From positions 1-23,868 of the forward strand of contig CAMRBT010000003.1 of assembly GCA_947040475.1 (NCBI GenBank): a DNA stretch of 23,868 nt, written 5' to 3'. Shown here piece after piece: positions 14,471 to 23,026 of the stretch. Positions within the stretch are counted from its first letter, which is position 1; every line of letters begins with the position of its first letter. This DNA is from an uncultured Brevinema sp. GTDB taxonomy: Bacteria > Spirochaetota > Brevinematia > Brevinematales > Brevinemataceae. The position numbers and the translations under genes were made by a program. A model generated the notes under the pieces. The model made no database searches, was not told the origin of the DNA, and saw nothing but the letters and a program-made list of their open reading frames with translations.

Positions 14471-15488
14471 AAAACATATTTTGTTTTTTCTAGTCACAAT
14501 ATTGTTGTTGCCTCATCAGACTTATACTAACGATGTGAAAGAAAGTTTTATAGATCCCAAAAAATATGTAAAAACTAATACTTTAAATCAAGATACTACT
14601 CAAAAACCACCAGTTTCTGATAAATCTGATAATTTAGAAGCAGATAGAAAACAACAAGCTTTAGAGTTTGTTCAATTAAAAGAACAAAGAAATGAAGAAA
14701 AAAGACAAAATAGAGCAGATGCTGAAAAGTTAGAAGAAATAATTGAAGATGTTAATGATTTTATTAGTCCTACACATACCTTTGTTCCCATTGATGCTAT
14801 TGTTTTGGATGCAGGACATGGTGGTAAACATCCTGGCGGTGGTGGACATGGTATAGAAGAAAAAAGATTAGTGTTAACAATGGTTAAAAAAGTACACACC
14901 TTGTTTAGGAAAAAAAATAAAAAAATAAAAATATATGTGACAAGAAAAAATGATTCTTATGTATCTTTGGAAGATAGAGTTTCTAAAACTGCTCGATGGT
15001 CTGTGCGTAAAAACATTTTATTTATTAGTGTTCATGCCAATATTGCCTACAATCCAAAAGTTTCTGGTTTTGAAATTTACACCTTATCAGATAGGGCAAG
15101 TGATACTGATGCTTTGGCAACAGAAAGAATTGAAAATGCTGGATTTACTCCAGAGGATATTACTAGTACAGATAGTGTTTATTCTATCTTAGCAGACCTC
15201 ATAAGAGATAGCACTAGAACACAGTCAGAGTGGTTAGCCAAATATGTATATGATGACACCTTGAAATACAGCAAAGTGTATGGTAGAGGCTTAAAACAGG
15301 CTAATTTCTTTGTATTAAAATATAATACGGTGCCTTCTATATTAGTAGAAATTGGTTATATGTCTAATTCCTTAGAAGCGAAAGAACTTCAAAATGAAGA
15401 CCATCAAAACAACCTAGCTATAGGGATTTTTTCTGGGGTGTCTCGTTATATACAAGAGTATAACAGAACAGAAGGATTTACAAAATGA
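14463..15488 (+). CDS. Periplasmic N-acetylmuramoyl-L-alanine amidase (Amidase_3)
   Basis: The enzyme cleaves the amide bond between N-acetylmuramic acid and L-alanine in peptidoglycan. Residues 1-22 form a signal peptide. Residues 55-100 are a charged, probably coiled-coil helix (LEADRKQQALEFVQLKEQRNEEKR region), which in related amidases can be autoinhibitory or recruit a regulator. The catalytic domain (about 108-335) has His119 in DAGHGG, Glu133 in GIEEKRL and His191 in SVHAN as zinc ligands, and Glu296 in ILVEIGYMSN as the catalytic glutamate. It overlaps coaX by 8 bases and the next gene by 4. A role in spirochaete cell separation is likely but inferred. Confidence 0.93.
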   Translation: MNKKHILFFLVTILLLPHQTYTNDVKESFIDPKKYVKTNTLNQDTTQKPPVSDKSDNLEADRKQQALEFVQLKEQRNEEKRQNRADAEKLEEIIEDVNDFISPTHTFVPIDAIVLDAGHGGKHPGGGGHGIEEKRLVLTMVKKVHTLFRKKNKKIKIYVTRKNDSYVSLEDRVSKTARWSVRKNILFISVHANIAYNPKVSGFEIYTLSDRASDTDALATERIENAGFTPEDITSTDSVYSILADLIRDSTRTQSEWLAKYVYDDTLKYSKVYGRGLKQANFFVLKYNTVPSILVEIGYMSNSLEAKELQNEDHQNNLAIGIFSGVSRYIQEYNRTEGFTK

Positions 15489-16024
15489 TGAATAAAGAAT
15501 CTATAAAGAAAAATTCTCAAATGATATCAGCTTTTGCCAAAAAACACAGAAAAATCATTCTTAGAACTTGTTTGGTGCTAGTGTTTTTTATTATTTTTTC
15601 TTGGGGAAAATATCTATTTGAAACAAAATCGGTGTATTATCTTAATAAAGATCAAGGTACTGTTTTTTCTGAAAGAATAAATGTGGATATTATTGGTATA
15701 GAAAGTGATATTCAATCTTTTTTAAGATCTTATTTAGCAGGATCTCAAGACTATAAAGCCAAGATTCCTTTTACTTATGAAACAAGATTGATTTCTGCAA
15801 GTCATGATAAAGATGAAAAAACATTAATATTAAACTGGAATTCTTATTTTTATAGAGCATTGGAACAAAAAAATGTTGATAAAGATATAGAGGTTTTATT
15901 AAATTCATTAGAAAAGAACTTTTCTATAGATAAAGTGTATTTTTTAGTAGAAGGCTCAAAATTGGCCGTTGATTGGAAAAACAAGAGTTTGGGGGACGGA
16001 ATAACACTAAATGAAACAAATTAA
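15485..16024 (+). CDS. Membrane-anchored GerMN-like domain protein
   Basis: The 179-residue product has a basic cytoplasmic N-terminus, one membrane helix (about 28-45, RTCLVLVFFIIFSW) and an extracytoplasmic domain. The latter (about 53-170) starts YYLNKDQGTVFSERI and has IESDIQSFLRSYLAG, then TRLISASHDKDEKTLILNWNS, then SIDKVYFLVEG. This is the GerMN pattern: a beta strand, a helix with a Leu-rich FL..YL.G motif, then strand pairs. GerMN domains often accompany amidases of the AmiC type. The ATGA overlap with the amidase gene supports joint translation and a shared envelope role. Two adjacent ATGs (15485, 15488) are possible starts. Confidence 0.75.
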   Translation: MMNKESIKKNSQMISAFAKKHRKIILRTCLVLVFFIIFSWGKYLFETKSVYYLNKDQGTVFSERINVDIIGIESDIQSFLRSYLAGSQDYKAKIPFTYETRLISASHDKDEKTLILNWNSYFYRALEQKNVDKDIEVLLNSLEKNFSIDKVYFLVEGSKLAVDWKNKSLGDGITLNETN

Positions 16025-16100
16025 AAAAAAAGATGTAAAATCGTTAAACTTTTCTATCGGTAGGTTCCGAAAAAATATTAGTAAGAATTAAATTATTTAC

Positions 16101-16129
16101 TTGACAATAAGCGAAAAAAATAGGACACT
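16101..16129 (+). promoter_or_regulatory. Candidate flaA promoter
   Basis: A perfect TTGACA lies at 16101-16106. The hexamer 17 bases on is GACACT (16124-16129), a poor -10 but with the key A and T. A better-looking TATAAG at 16132 is too far. The gap (16025-16200) has no gene. It holds this -35, an AT-rich leader and AAGGAGAGG before flaA. A clean sigma-28 match was not found. Confidence 0.4.
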
Positions 16130-16200
16130 TATATAAGCAGTTTTATTTAATTTTAAAATCAAGGTAAAAATAAAGTTTAAATTTCCTAAGGAGAGGACCT

Positions 16201-17220
16201 ATGAGACAAGGAATAGTGATAACATCTTTAATGTTAATCTTTGGTGTAGTAACACCACTTAGCGCTGTTGAGCGTCTATTGATTGATTTCACAACCTACA
16301 ATGAGAACATTGCACAGGTAGTAGAAAAAGATCAAGAAATTTATGAGCAATTTATTGCTGAAAATCCAGATTTGGATATACGTAATTTTGGTTGGCCAGA
16401 ATTTGCTTTTGAAGCAGATGATTGGAATTTAGAAAACTGGAAAGTTGCGTTAAATCCATCTTCTGATAGTAGAGAGAATAATAAAAATTCTCTTCTTAAA
16501 AACTCACCAAGTCAACAACATGGTAATGTATTGGGTGTACGTATTCAATTCAACCCATGGGAAAATGCTTTTTGGGCTTTTGTTAAAACACCTTACTATT
16601 TTGCTCATACTTATATGAATGGAGTTTTTGTTTCTCAAAATGATGAGGATCAAGATGCTGGCTTAGCTATTGGTATGATTGCCAATGTTGGTCAAATTAA
16701 AAATGCTCGTTCATGGGTTTATGGTCTTAACTATAATTACACTTATGGTGCAAGAGTCTTAAATGAGAGAAACGAATTACAAGAATTTGGATTTGGTTCT
16801 ATCTTCCATGAAGGTTGGAGACAAGTTACTTGGAATAATACAGAGTATTCAGACAATCCTAGAGATTGGGCTGCTACAAAAAATCCTTTATATCCATTCT
16901 CACTTCCTTATGTAGTTTTTGATTCTTTAGCTTTTTACAAGCCTGAAGGAAGCAAAGATCCTGACTTTATTGGATATGTAAGAGATGTAACAGTCAACTT
17001 TGATTTAGCGGTTGTTCGTGAAGATCAAGATATTAATGACGAAGCTATTTGGCAAATGCTTGCAGCAGATGCAATACAAACCAAATTAGTTATGTCAAAA
17101 ATAGTTGCAGAAGAACTTCTTCTAAAAAGAAAAATTGAAAAACTAAAAGCTGCTAGTGATACTGAAACAGCTGCTGCTGGTGGTGCTGAAGCGGAAGCTG
17201 AAGCAGAAGTTGCTCAATAA
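16201..17220 (+). CDS. flaA: Flagellar filament outer-layer (sheath) protein FlaA
   Basis: FlaA forms the sheath around the FlaB core of periplasmic flagellar filaments in spirochaetes and is exported by Sec. The 339-residue protein has a signal peptide cleaved near residue 22 (VTPLSA|VERLLIDF). Family hallmarks are LLIDFTTY, NWKVALNPSSDSRENNKNS, VLGVRIQFNPWENAFWAFVK, NVGQIKNARSWVYGLNY, GWRQVTWNN, NPLYPFSLPYVVFDSLAFY and DFIGYVRDVTVNFDLAVV. The C-terminus ends in an Ala/Gly/Glu tail (AEAEAEAEVAQ) that looks flexible. AAGGAGAGG gives a strong ribosome-binding site. It is monocistronic, with a terminator at 17251-17280. No other flagellar gene is adjacent. Confidence 0.97.
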   Translation: MRQGIVITSLMLIFGVVTPLSAVERLLIDFTTYNENIAQVVEKDQEIYEQFIAENPDLDIRNFGWPEFAFEADDWNLENWKVALNPSSDSRENNKNSLLKNSPSQQHGNVLGVRIQFNPWENAFWAFVKTPYYFAHTYMNGVFVSQNDEDQDAGLAIGMIANVGQIKNARSWVYGLNYNYTYGARVLNERNELQEFGFGSIFHEGWRQVTWNNTEYSDNPRDWAATKNPLYPFSLPYVVFDSLAFYKPEGSKDPDFIGYVRDVTVNFDLAVVREDQDINDEAIWQMLAADAIQTKLVMSKIVAEELLLKRKIEKLKAASDTETAAAGGAEAEAEAEVAQ

Positions 17221-17250
17221 GAATTTTAAATTTTAATTGAATTTATAAAT

Positions 17251-17280
17251 AAAAGACCCCTAAATTTTAGGGGTCTTTTT
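17251..17280. terminator. Strong bidirectional terminator after flaA
   Basis: AAAAGACCCCTAAA (17251-17264) is the exact reverse complement of TTTAGGGGTCTTTT (17266-17279) around one centre base, with more T after it. It ends flaA. It also lies 15 bases past the stop of the convergent peptidase gene, where the A-run serves as the T-run on the other strand. Confidence 0.95.
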
Positions 17281-17294
17281 ATTTTTTTTTATTT

Positions 17295-19223
17295 TTAATT
17301 AGTGATAAGAGAATCAATAATGTATATCCCTTCCTCAATGTTAATAGGTATTGCTATAAAAGCTTTCTTTTGATTTTTATCAAGAACAAAAGCATTAATA
17401 ATAAGTTTATCATCTTTTATATAAGTACTAGAGTCCCAAAGTAATATCTTTTTATTCTTTTTTAATAAGTTTAATTGTACCTGAACATTTGAAGAGATAG
17501 ATATGTCCAGATCTTCTATTTTTTTGGAGGTATTTAATAGGAAAATAATTTTTTTCCCAACATCATTATCTGAAATAACATTATCGTAGAGTCGATTCTC
17601 TATAATATCTAGGGGAGATTTTGTTTGGATATAGTCAATATCTCCTATAAGATTTGTTTCCCAAGCTGTATTTTTTGGAATTTCAAGAGCTAGGTTATTA
17701 GTAATATTATTTTCTACCCAAATTAATTGTCCAAACCAAGTAAAAGGGTAATTATGAGTAATAGATAAAAAACTAGCATTCACAGGAATAGTAATGATTT
17801 TTTGTTTCTTAAAGAAAGTAGTATTTGTTACAAAGACATTAAAATTTGTTTTAACAGCTTTAATAGAACTATTAAATAATTTTTTTGGTGTTAAAGCTAC
17901 AGGATTTTCAAATAAATTAGTTGTATAATCAACTTTTATAATCTCATTAGCCTGTTGCATCATCTTTTGCTTAATACCGTGTTGATATATCGTTTCATAG
18001 ACATCTTGTTTGGTGTATTCTATAGATTGATATTTTTCTACTAAAGTATCAACTAAGGTAATGCCATCTAATTTAACCTGATCTGTGAATCCAAATAACA
18101 AAGTGCTATCTTGAAGGTAATCCCATAAATAATTAAATTGCTGTTTTCTAAAAATATTTTGTATATAGTACCTAGTTTTTCTACTAATTTTATTGCCCCA
18201 TTCAGGAGAGGTAGAATTAATGAGATCCCAAGTGAGATATTGCACTAAACTTTCTATGAATAAAGCATCTTCTCTATCATGTTGAACAATACCCGGAAAA
18301 AAACTATGATATAATTCATGAATTAGTGTTTCAGCAAGTTGTTCTGATGGTTTTACCCATAAGTTAGTATTACTGGTCTCATTGGTGATAAGATCAATAA
18401 TATGGGTGTTTAATAAAAATATATTGCCTAAAAACTCTCCTTCAACATCATTCCCTAAGTGATTAGGGATAACAATTTTTAGGGGAACAATATGAATTTC
18501 ACTAAGAGGAGAAACTCTATGTTCTTTTTTCAGTTTATCCCACAAAGGAGAAAATTGTTTATCGATAGCTGAAAATATATTTTTATTAGAACTATATAAA
18601 TAAATAGAATTTTTTGTTTGCTTAGGAGTATCCATAATAATCAAACTAGCACTAGGTGATAAATTTTTCAGCTCATTTTCCCAAGTACTGAGTTTTTTAT
18701 CTATAATGACAGTTTCTTGATTTAATTTTCCTCCCATAATACTGGTGAGGTGTTGAGGGGTGATAACAGTGATCTCAAAATCAGCCTGATTGTCTTGCAC
18801 AGGATAGGGAAACCAAAATTGTCTGGCATCAAGAAACACATAGTTAGGCTGAATAAACATTCGAGAATTACTATTTTGTTCAGGGATAGAAAAATTAATT
18901 AAAATTGAAGTCCGTCCATTTTCAGGCACTTCTTGAGGGAGAGCAATAGTAAGAATACGATAATTTATCCCTTGTTGTATAGAAACTTTTGCTTGAACAT
19001 TATTTTGACTGACGGAAGAGATATTAATAGAAGGATGAATTAAAAAAGTCCACTCGTCTTGAGTTTTTGTTTCATTGTTTTTAATAGTGTAAGTAAAATT
19101 ACCTTTAATAGTACTATCAAAAAATCTAAGATCTCCCTTGATAGAAATAGTATCTAAAGATTCCAAAGAAAAAACTTGAATGGCTGAGAGAAGAAAAACA
19201 GATAGTAAGATATAAAATTTCAT
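17295..19223 (-). CDS. Secreted M1-like (gluzincin) zinc metallopeptidase
   Basis: The 642-residue protein has a signal peptide (MKFYILLSVFLLSAIQVFS). The N-terminal beta-rich region (about 25-150) resembles the M1 aminopeptidase entry domain, with a DEWTFLIHPS segment and ARQFWFPYPVQDN near 133-145. The catalytic motif HELYH is at residues 302-306. A second glutamate (Glu324, in LFIESLVQYL) follows after 17 residues, close to the M1 spacing of 18. The aminopeptidase GxMEN-type exopeptidase loop is not obvious, so an endopeptidase or an atypical member is possible. About 250 C-terminal residues are unassigned. It is the last gene of a three-gene operon, 10 bases after the ParB-like gene. Confidence 0.75.
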   Translation of the reverse strand: MKFYILLSVFLLSAIQVFSLESLDTISIKGDLRFFDSTIKGNFTYTIKNNETKTQDEWTFLIHPSINISSVSQNNVQAKVSIQQGINYRILTIALPQEVPENGRTSILINFSIPEQNSNSRMFIQPNYVFLDARQFWFPYPVQDNQADFEITVITPQHLTSIMGGKLNQETVIIDKKLSTWENELKNLSPSASLIIMDTPKQTKNSIYLYSSNKNIFSAIDKQFSPLWDKLKKEHRVSPLSEIHIVPLKIVIPNHLGNDVEGEFLGNIFLLNTHIIDLITNETSNTNLWVKPSEQLAETLIHELYHSFFPGIVQHDREDALFIESLVQYLTWDLINSTSPEWGNKISRKTRYYIQNIFRKQQFNYLWDYLQDSTLLFGFTDQVKLDGITLVDTLVEKYQSIEYTKQDVYETIYQHGIKQKMMQQANEIIKVDYTTNLFENPVALTPKKLFNSSIKAVKTNFNVFVTNTTFFKKQKIITIPVNASFLSITHNYPFTWFGQLIWVENNITNNLALEIPKNTAWETNLIGDIDYIQTKSPLDIIENRLYDNVISDNDVGKKIIFLLNTSKKIEDLDISISSNVQVQLNLLKKNKKILLWDSSTYIKDDKLIINAFVLDKNQKKAFIAIPINIEEGIYIIDSLITN

Positions 19224-19233
19224 AACCTATCCT

Positions 19234-19620
19234 TTATTTAGATTTTTTAGAAAATATGGTTTCAAATAATTGTTGAAAAAACACTGATATTTTTACAAAT
19301 ATATTTTTACTGTATATTCGTCGATGTTTTTTTAGTCCTGTAGTTAATTCGGGACTGTCAAAATCTTTTCTTGTGGTGTTTTCTGTCATTTCAATATTTA
19401 ACGCTTCTTTATAAGTCAAATCTTTTATAACAACGTCAATTTCTTCCCAGCCTAGTTCTTTAGCAGCGGTAAGTCTGCGTTCTCCTGATACCAATTGATT
19501 GTTTTTATTGATAATAATAGGATGCAAAAGTCCATATCTGTCTATACTTTTTTTTAGTAGAGAAAGATCTCCCAGATCTTTTCTAACACGATCTTTGATG
19601 ATAATGTCGTTTATTTTCAT
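19234..19620 (-). CDS. Short stand-alone ParB N-domain protein without HTH
   Basis: The 128-residue protein begins MKINDIIIKDRVRKDLGDLSLLKKSIDRYGLLHPIIIN. It has the ParB boxes LVSGERRLTAAKELGW (about 47-62) and MTENTTRKDFDSPE (about 78-91). In ParB and Noc the GERR and ENxxR motifs bind CTP. The helix-turn-helix and dimerisation domains that normally follow are absent. Instead about 37 residues follow, with a patterned hydrophobic/basic tail (IFVKISVFFQQLFETIFSK) that could be an amphipathic helix. The start follows GGAGAAAT. It lies between an ABC exporter and a metallopeptidase on one transcript, far from any parA, so chromosome partition is not its obvious job. Confidence 0.8.
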   Translation of the reverse strand: MKINDIIIKDRVRKDLGDLSLLKKSIDRYGLLHPIIINKNNQLVSGERRLTAAKELGWEEIDVVIKDLTYKEALNIEMTENTTRKDFDSPELTTGLKKHRRIYSKNIFVKISVFFQQLFETIFSKKSK

Positions 19621-19643
19621 ATATTTCTCCTATTAATCATTTG

Positions 19644-21362
19644 TTATAAATTTTGAGCATGATACAATTTATTATAATAACTATCTTTGGCTATCAATTC
19701 AGTATGAGAACCAATTTCTAATATTTGTCCCTCTTTCATCACAACTATTTTATCAGCATTTTCTATTGTAGATAATTTATGTGCAATAATAATTGTTGTT
19801 TGTTGTCCGTAAATATTTTCTAAAGCTTTTGTTATTTTTAATTCTGAATCAGCATCTAAGGCACTTGTTGGTTCATCTAAAAGGAGAATAGCAGGCTTTC
19901 GTAAAATAGCTCTTGCGAGAATAATACGTTGTCTTTCGCCTACGGAGAGGTTGTTTCCCTGATCTCCTACATAACGATCGTATCCATCTGTGTGTTGAGA
20001 AACAAACTCATGGGCATTAGCCATTTTTGCTGCAGCGATAATCTCATCCATGCTAGCTTCAGGTTTTGATAATTTTATATTATTATAGATAGTATCACTA
20101 AACAGATTGGTATCTTGAGAAACAATAGAAATATTCTGTCTAATAGAAGATAAATCATAATCTAAAGTATTTTGACCATCTATTAATACTTCCCCTATAT
20201 TAGGTGTATAAAATTTAGGAATAAGAGAAATTAAAGAGCTTTTTCCAGAACCACTATACCCAACTAAAGCGACTGTTTCTTTTGCTTTTATCTCTAAAGA
20301 AATGTTTTTTAAAACAACTTGATCTTTATTATAAGAGAAAGAAACATCTTTAAAAGTAATATCTCCTGTAATATGATCGAATTTTTTGGTATGAGTATCA
20401 ATTTCTCCTTCTATATCTATAATATCAAATATTCTTTTGACGGAAGGCCCTAGTTTTTTTAAAACTAAGATAAGTTGATTAGAAGAAGAAATAGGCTCTG
20501 ATAAAATAATAGCCATAGCAACAAATTTGGTGACATCACTTGCTGTTGCTACTCCAAATTGTATTCCTACAGCTCCAAGTGATAGAATCAAAATAATAGC
20601 CGTGATGCCTAAAAAATCAGACATGGGAAGAGCTACTAAACGAATTTTGATCTCTTGATCGGATAAAGATAATTGAAGATCATTTTTTTCTTTAAAGGTA
20701 TCAATCTCTACTTTTTCAAAATTAAATCCTTTAATTATCTGAATATGTCTCATTGTTTCGGAAAACACTTTGGTGATTTGAGCTACATTTTCTTGCATAT
20801 TAGAACCGATCTTTTGTATTTTAGCACCAACAAGCCCTAATAACAAACCAATAATAGGCCCTAATATTAAAAAGTATAAGGAGAGCTTCCAGTTAATAGT
20901 AAACATAGCGGATACAATAACGATCACAGTAAGAGGCTGAGCTAGTAATTGTACCATAATAGTCATCAAAAAGCTTTCTACTAAGGTAATATCATTTGAA
21001 GTAATGGATAAAAGATTAGAGCTAGAATTTTGATGGTAGTAGGACATAGGGAGTTTAATTATTTTATTATAAATTTTTTCTCGGAGTTGGTGAGAAATAC
21101 GAATAGCAAGCTTCCCCGAAAATAAATACATAGTATATTGTGCACCAGACCATAAAAATCCAAAAGCGAATAGTATTGCTACTTGTTTTATATTTAAGGT
21201 AGAATAATCTTGAGCAATAAAGATATCATTGATGAATTCCCCAATAAATAAAGATACCCCAGTACGCCCCATAACAAACAATACGGCTGCTATACAAGAG
21301 ACAAAAACTAGGCCTTTATATCCTTTTAATAAAGAAAATAATCGTTGAGTTGGTGTTTTCAA
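19644..21362 (-). CDS. ABC exporter, fused membrane and ATPase domains (MsbA/LmrA-like)
   Basis: This is a half-transporter of 572 residues that works as a homodimer or heterodimer in the inner membrane. The membrane domain covers about 1-310 with six hydrophobic segments. The nucleotide-binding domain covers about 333-572. Walker A is GYSGSGKS (368-375), the Q-loop glutamine is Gln416 (VSQD), the signature is LSVGE (472-476), Walker B is ILLLDE (492-497) and the switch histidine is His528. The substrate is unknown; lipid, peptide or drug are all possible. The start is TTG at 21362-21360, eight bases after GAGGAG. It is the first gene of a three-gene operon. No second half-transporter is present. 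Confidence 0.93.
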   Translation of the reverse strand: MKTPTQRLFSLLKGYKGLVFVSCIAAVLFVMGRTGVSLFIGEFINDIFIAQDYSTLNIKQVAILFAFGFLWSGAQYTMYLFSGKLAIRISHQLREKIYNKIIKLPMSYYHQNSSSNLLSITSNDITLVESFLMTIMVQLLAQPLTVIVIVSAMFTINWKLSLYFLILGPIIGLLLGLVGAKIQKIGSNMQENVAQITKVFSETMRHIQIIKGFNFEKVEIDTFKEKNDLQLSLSDQEIKIRLVALPMSDFLGITAIILILSLGAVGIQFGVATASDVTKFVAMAIILSEPISSSNQLILVLKKLGPSVKRIFDIIDIEGEIDTHTKKFDHITGDITFKDVSFSYNKDQVVLKNISLEIKAKETVALVGYSGSGKSSLISLIPKFYTPNIGEVLIDGQNTLDYDLSSIRQNISIVSQDTNLFSDTIYNNIKLSKPEASMDEIIAAAKMANAHEFVSQHTDGYDRYVGDQGNNLSVGERQRIILARAILRKPAILLLDEPTSALDADSELKITKALENIYGQQTTIIIAHKLSTIENADKIVVMKEGQILEIGSHTELIAKDSYYNKLYHAQNL

Positions 21363-21401
21363 AATAAACGCTCCTCATTTAATAATAATAAACATAATTA
21401 A

Positions 21402-21430
21402 ATGATACAATTTAATGAGGAATTTTGCAA
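21402..21430 (-). promoter_or_regulatory. Sigma-70-type promoter of the ABC exporter operon
   Basis: On the - strand: TTGCAA (21430-21425), 17 bases, TATCAT (21407-21402). The spacer ends ATTG, as in the promoters at 9427 and 11290. A 7-bp inverted repeat (ATTAAAT at 21397-21403, ATTTAAT at 21410-21416) covers the -10. Confidence 0.7.
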
Positions 21431-21531
21431 TAAAAAGATATGTATTTAAATCTAAATATACTAATAAATACTATGTTAAATCCGATATATGAAAGTATTA
21501 TATCGTTTAAAAAAGTAGAGGATGGTTTCCT

Positions 21532-22974
21532 TTGTTAAAAAAGAAGTTTTTATTAATCTTATTTATGTTTATTTCTGCAACATCAGTGTTTTCAAATGAA
21601 GGGATTGCTCCTTATATTTTGGATGGGTCTTTAGTGATCTATTTCCCTAATGTCAAGGAAGCTACAGATGCGTGGCGATTTATTTTAAAAAAAACAGAAG
21701 GCGCTGAGTACGCTAATACTTTAGCAAGATTGAGATTTAAACTACAAGAAAGAATGGTTGTCAATATTTTTGAAAAAGAAGGAGCTGAGTCCTTAGGTAT
21801 AGATTATAATAAGGGATTTGCTTATGTGCATCTTAAAAAAGATGTAGGTTATGCTGTGATGACAATAAAAAATGAAATTCTCTTAAGAACGATGCTTGAT
21901 AATTTGCCTACTCCTATGCCTTATAGAATAGAAAAAAATTATGTTATTTTTTCAGGATCAAAAGAAATTCTAGAATATCACAATTTTCAAGGTCTAAAAA
22001 AATTAGAAGAATATCAAAAAGTGGTGAAAAATCTAAAATTAGATTGGAATAAAAGTTTAGTGTGGATGGACTCCATTTACATTAAAGATAAAATCTCGCA
22101 GTCATCAACTTCTTCTTTTGTTACCATGGGAGATAGAGTTGTTGGGACTTTTAATATTAGTGGCAATAATTTAACCTTAGATCTATTTTCTTTTTATGAT
22201 GATCCTAGAATTAATCAAGAATTAAAAAATAGTACAAAGGTCAAAGCTACTCAAAAGATGACTTTATTGGATTTTGAATCAGGAACACCGGGTATTGTAG
22301 GGCATACTTATGTGAATTTAAATAGTTTTTTAAAAATGTTACAAGAAATTGATAGAGCTGATTATTTATCAATAAAATCTATTGCTAATGAATTAAAAGA
22401 TTATAATACAGATGTTCAAGAAAAAATTCTACCTTATTTAAAAGGACGATTTTCTTATGTTATAAGAGCTTTTGATGTTGAAAAAAAGAAATTAAATTTT
22501 ACAATAAGTTCTGAAATCCAAAATAAAAAAATTTTAGCAGAAAATATTAAAGAAATAGTACGCATGATCCAATCTAAAGGTGCGAAAACAGTCTATAAAA
22601 ATATGTTTACCCAACAATTTTATGGATGGAAATTTAATGATGTTACTTTGTGGGTAGGGATAGTTGAAGACCACTTAATTATCTCTTCCGATGAGGCAAG
22701 CTTAGCCTTGTTAGTAGAAAATATCTATCAATCTCGATCTGGATTTTTACAAACACTTCCTGTATCTTTCAGAAGGTTTATTAATAATAAATCAATTGGT
22801 GGACAAATGATTCTTCAAAATCCATCTTTTATAAAAGATTTTAATACAATTGATCTAGCTGTGGAAAATCAAATATTAATGTCTTTAGAAAAAATGGATT
22901 GGAGCTTTTATTTAATTAATAATAAAGATAGTGTGGGTCGTAGAGACATTATTATTTTAAAATTTTACGAATAA
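21532..22974 (+). CDS. Secreted protein of unknown function
   Basis: I do not recognise this gene firmly. The 480-residue product starts at TTG, nine bases after an AGAGGA ribosome-binding site. It has a clear signal peptide (KKKFLLILFMFISATSVFS, cleavage near residue 22). The mature protein has no further membrane helix. It has alternating alpha/beta segments, including paired blocks that look alike: YVHLKKDVGYAVMTIKNEILLRTML in the first half and VTLWVGIVEDHLIISSDEASLALLV in the second. This suggests an internal duplication with periplasmic substrate or surface binding. It recalls DUF3352-type proteins, a weak comparison. It is divergent from the ABC exporter operon and lies upstream of cheW. 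Confidence 0.6.
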   Translation: MLKKKFLLILFMFISATSVFSNEGIAPYILDGSLVIYFPNVKEATDAWRFILKKTEGAEYANTLARLRFKLQERMVVNIFEKEGAESLGIDYNKGFAYVHLKKDVGYAVMTIKNEILLRTMLDNLPTPMPYRIEKNYVIFSGSKEILEYHNFQGLKKLEEYQKVVKNLKLDWNKSLVWMDSIYIKDKISQSSTSSFVTMGDRVVGTFNISGNNLTLDLFSFYDDPRINQELKNSTKVKATQKMTLLDFESGTPGIVGHTYVNLNSFLKMLQEIDRADYLSIKSIANELKDYNTDVQEKILPYLKGRFSYVIRAFDVEKKKLNFTISSEIQNKKILAENIKEIVRMIQSKGAKTVYKNMFTQQFYGWKFNDVTLWVGIVEDHLIISSDEASLALLVENIYQSRSGFLQTLPVSFRRFINNKSIGGQMILQNPSFIKDFNTIDLAVENQILMSLEKMDWSFYLINNKDSVGRRDIIILKFYE

Positions 22975-22997
22975 GTCTAAAAAAAGACTAATAGCAC

Positions 22998-23026
22998 TTG
23001 CATTTTTTTTAAAACAGGTATATAAT
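22998..23026 (+). promoter_or_regulatory. Sigma-70-type promoter of cheW
   Basis: TTGCAT (22998-23003), 17 bases, TATAAT (23021-23026). Transcription would start near 23033, which rules out translation from the upstream ATG at 23028 and supports the start at 23064. Confidence 0.85.

Noticed and set aside
14950..15192. 80-codon + strand frame inside the amidase gene
   Set aside because: It lies wholly within the catalytic domain coding sequence of the amidase in another frame.
16036..16073. Possible sigma-28 flagellar promoter upstream of flaA
   Set aside because: TAAA is present, but the best -10 (ATCGGTAG or TCCGAAAA) matches only about half the GCCGATAA consensus or has the wrong spacing.
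22974..22989. AGTCT/AGACT hairpin after the 480-residue gene as a terminator
   Set aside because: Only five pairs and no T-run follows.
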